A stretch of DNA of 7,704 nucleotides from Verrucomicrobiales bacterium. GTDB taxonomy: Bacteria > Verrucomicrobiota > Verrucomicrobiia > Limisphaerales > J093. Below the pieces are notes generated by a model. That model made no database searches and had not been told where the DNA came from. It saw only the letters and a list, made by a program, of their open reading frames with translations. Shown piece by piece: positions 6,708-7,704 of the stretch (positions are counted from its first letter, which is position 1; each line of letters begins with the position of its first letter). Location: assembly GCA_024233305.1 (NCBI GenBank), contig JACKPV010000007.1, positions 1-7,704 of the forward strand, written 5' to 3'. A program made the translations under genes and the position numbers.

Positions 6708-7322
6708 ATGAAACTGCTCCCCGCTTCCCTGGCATTGGGCGTCGTCGCTGTGCTGTTTGCCGGTTGCGCCGCGCGGTCGCTGTCCGACAAGTCCGACGAG
6801 TCCGCCGCCGCCGCACCGGCGCATCTGGCGGATCGGGTTTCCTACCAGCGCATGGCGGATGGGCTGCATGCGGTGTTGCGGGCGGCGAATGCGGCCTGGC
6901 TTGAAGCCGAAGCGGGTGATTCCCCGGTGTTCACTTCCCCTTCGGATTTCGGATCTCGGATTTCAGATCTGAACCGCGGCAGCCACGGGGCGTTTCTGCG
7001 TCGGGCGGCGCAGGAGATCGCCACGCACGGGGCGGAGTTCTCGTTTGCGATTCGGTCGCCCTGGCCGATCAGCCCGCTGGGGGCGGCGCAGACCGGGTTG
7101 GAGGAGGAAGCCCTGACGGTGCTTCCACGGTCGCCGGGCGAACCGCTGTTTCGGGACGAACAACTCGGGGGCCGGGCCTACTTCACGGCCGTTTATCCGG
7201 AGACCGCCACGAGCGCGTCGTGCGCCGATTGCCACAACCGCAACACTGGCAGTCCCCGCCACGACTTTGCGGACGGGGATTTCATGGGAGTTCTGGTGAT
7301 CCGGATTCCTCGGGAATTCTAG
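6708..7322 (+). CDS. DUF3365/Tll0287-like heme-binding lipoprotein
   Basis: Predicted envelope lipoprotein of 204 aa. Residues 1-20 (MKLLPASLALGVVAVLFAGC) form a lipoprotein signal with LFAGC, so C20 is the likely lipidated residue; a Ser/Ala-rich linker follows. The DUF3365/Tll0287-like c-heme or sensor domain is recognised from RMADGLHAVL (48-57), the FSFAIRSPWPIS segment (111-122), and a C-terminal CADCHN (172-177), a single c-type heme site, followed by GSPRHDFADGDFMGVLVIRIP. Relatives of this domain often sit at the input end of adenylate cyclases or histidine kinases; here it stands alone, so a redox- or ligand-binding role is only inferred. A degenerate heptamer array interrupts residues 79-88. 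The ATG at 6708 gives a good signal peptide; a GTG at 6693, overlapping the preceding stop in a GTGA junction, adds five residues and is a real alternative. Confidence 0.85.
   Translation: MKLLPASLALGVVAVLFAGCAARSLSDKSDESAAAAPAHLADRVSYQRMADGLHAVLRAANAAWLEAEAGDSPVFTSPSDFGSRISDLNRGSHGAFLRRAAQEIATHGAEFSFAIRSPWPISPLGAAQTGLEEEALTVLPRSPGEPLFRDEQLGGRAYFTAVYPETATSASCADCHNRNTGSPRHDFADGDFMGVLVIRIPREF
6944..6971 (+). repeat. Degenerate GGATTTC heptamer array within the heme-lipoprotein gene
   Basis: Four consecutive 7-base units lie in tandem: GGATTTC, GGATCTC, GGATTTC and AGATCTG. They encode the stretch SDFGSRISDL, between a domain start that matches DUF3365 relatives and the NRGSHGAF segment. The array is AT-richer than its flanks. 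Since 7 is not a multiple of three, gain or loss of one unit would shift the reading frame. The present frame remains open to the heme motif. The stretch looks like an inserted simple-sequence element rather than conserved domain sequence; that reading is inference. Confidence 0.7.
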
Positions 7323-7341
7323 ACCCCTCGATTCCACTGGT

Positions 7342-7641
7342 ATGAACGAGATCATCGAGTTTACGGACCGGGAGAGGTTCTTGATTAGTTATTACCGGGA
7401 CCCGCAGCTTTCGAGCCAGTCACGGTTCTGGGTGCTTGAGGGACTCGCCATCGTGGTGTCACTTGCTTTGATCGGATTGTACCTGCTCAACGAGGATCCT
7501 GGCTGGGGGGTTGCGGGCTATGGCATCCTGCTCTGGCAGGTGATCCGTAATCTGCTTCACGGCAATCGCTACTCCCGGGATTTTCGGGCCATCTTCCAGA
7601 AGTACGACGCCAAAGTCCGCGAACTCGCCGGGCCGGAATAG
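7342..7641 (+). CDS. Small membrane protein with two predicted transmembrane helices
   Basis: Not recognised as a named family. The 99-aa product has a polar N-terminus (MNEIIEFTDRERFLISYYRD), a hydrophobic segment at about 31-49 (VLEGLAIVVSLALIGLYLL), a short loop with EDPGWG, a second segment at about 56-72 (GVAGYGILLWQVIRNLL), and a basic, probably helical tail (RYSRDFRAIFQKYDAKVREL). This predicts a hairpin in the inner membrane with both termini on the same side, likely cytoplasmic by the positive charges after helix two. It starts 19 bases after the heme-lipoprotein stop, with no terminator between, so it is probably co-transcribed. No strong ribosome site is visible. The composition and complete two-helix layout support a real gene. 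Confidence 0.75.
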   Translation: MNEIIEFTDRERFLISYYRDPQLSSQSRFWVLEGLAIVVSLALIGLYLLNEDPGWGVAGYGILLWQVIRNLLHGNRYSRDFRAIFQKYDAKVRELAGPE

Positions 7642-7704
7642 CCGACCCGCCACCGGAATCCGCGGTTGTCCCGCGCTTGACGGCGGGGTTGGCGCCGCCT
7701 AGGG

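Noticed and set aside
7642..7704. Possible terminator after the small membrane protein
   Set aside because: Only a five-base GGCGG/CCGCC stem without a T-run is visible, and the window ends before any context.

Overview
The window is about 7.7 kb of high-GC bacterial DNA carrying seven protein-coding genes and no RNA gene, insertion sequence or CRISPR array that I can see. The likely source is a Verrucomicrobiota bacterium, probably near the Limisphaerales/Pedosphaerales. The clues are a C-terminal secretion-type domain ending in an RRFYRAV-like motif, a CRTAC1-like FG-GAP/ASPIC protein, many exported proteins without strong Shine-Dalgarno sites, and a degenerate GGATTTC-type heptamer array. 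This placement is inference, not proof.

Left arm (124-1470, minus strand): an exported seven-bladed LVIVD-repeat beta-propeller protein. It is transcribed divergently from the rest across a region of about 86 bp. Its 5' end carries three 18-nt degenerate tandem repeats, and the start codon is unresolved.

Middle (1557-4902, plus strand): a translationally coupled trio. A GH127/DUF1680 beta-L-arabinofuranosidase-like enzyme overlaps a PfkB-family (fructokinase-like) sugar kinase by one base. The kinase overlaps, by a four-base GTGA junction, a membrane-anchored 180-residue protein of unknown function whose C-terminal part resembles a secretin N-domain. This looks like a small sugar-release and phosphorylation operon, with an unexplained envelope protein attached.

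Right arm (5005-7641, plus strand): after a 102-bp gap comes an exported CRTAC1-like FG-GAP/ASPIC propeller protein. It is followed closely by a lipoprotein with a DUF3365/Tll0287-like single c-type heme domain, which may start at a GTGA overlap, and then by a 99-residue two-helix membrane protein. All three act at or outside the membrane.

The most noteworthy points are the heptamer array inside the heme-lipoprotein gene, the 18-nt repeats at the head of the LVIVD gene, the unusual GH127-PfkB-secretin-N-like coupling, and the pairing of a CRTAC1-like protein with a DUF3365 heme lipoprotein. I see no clear evidence of a wholly new defence or mobile system.
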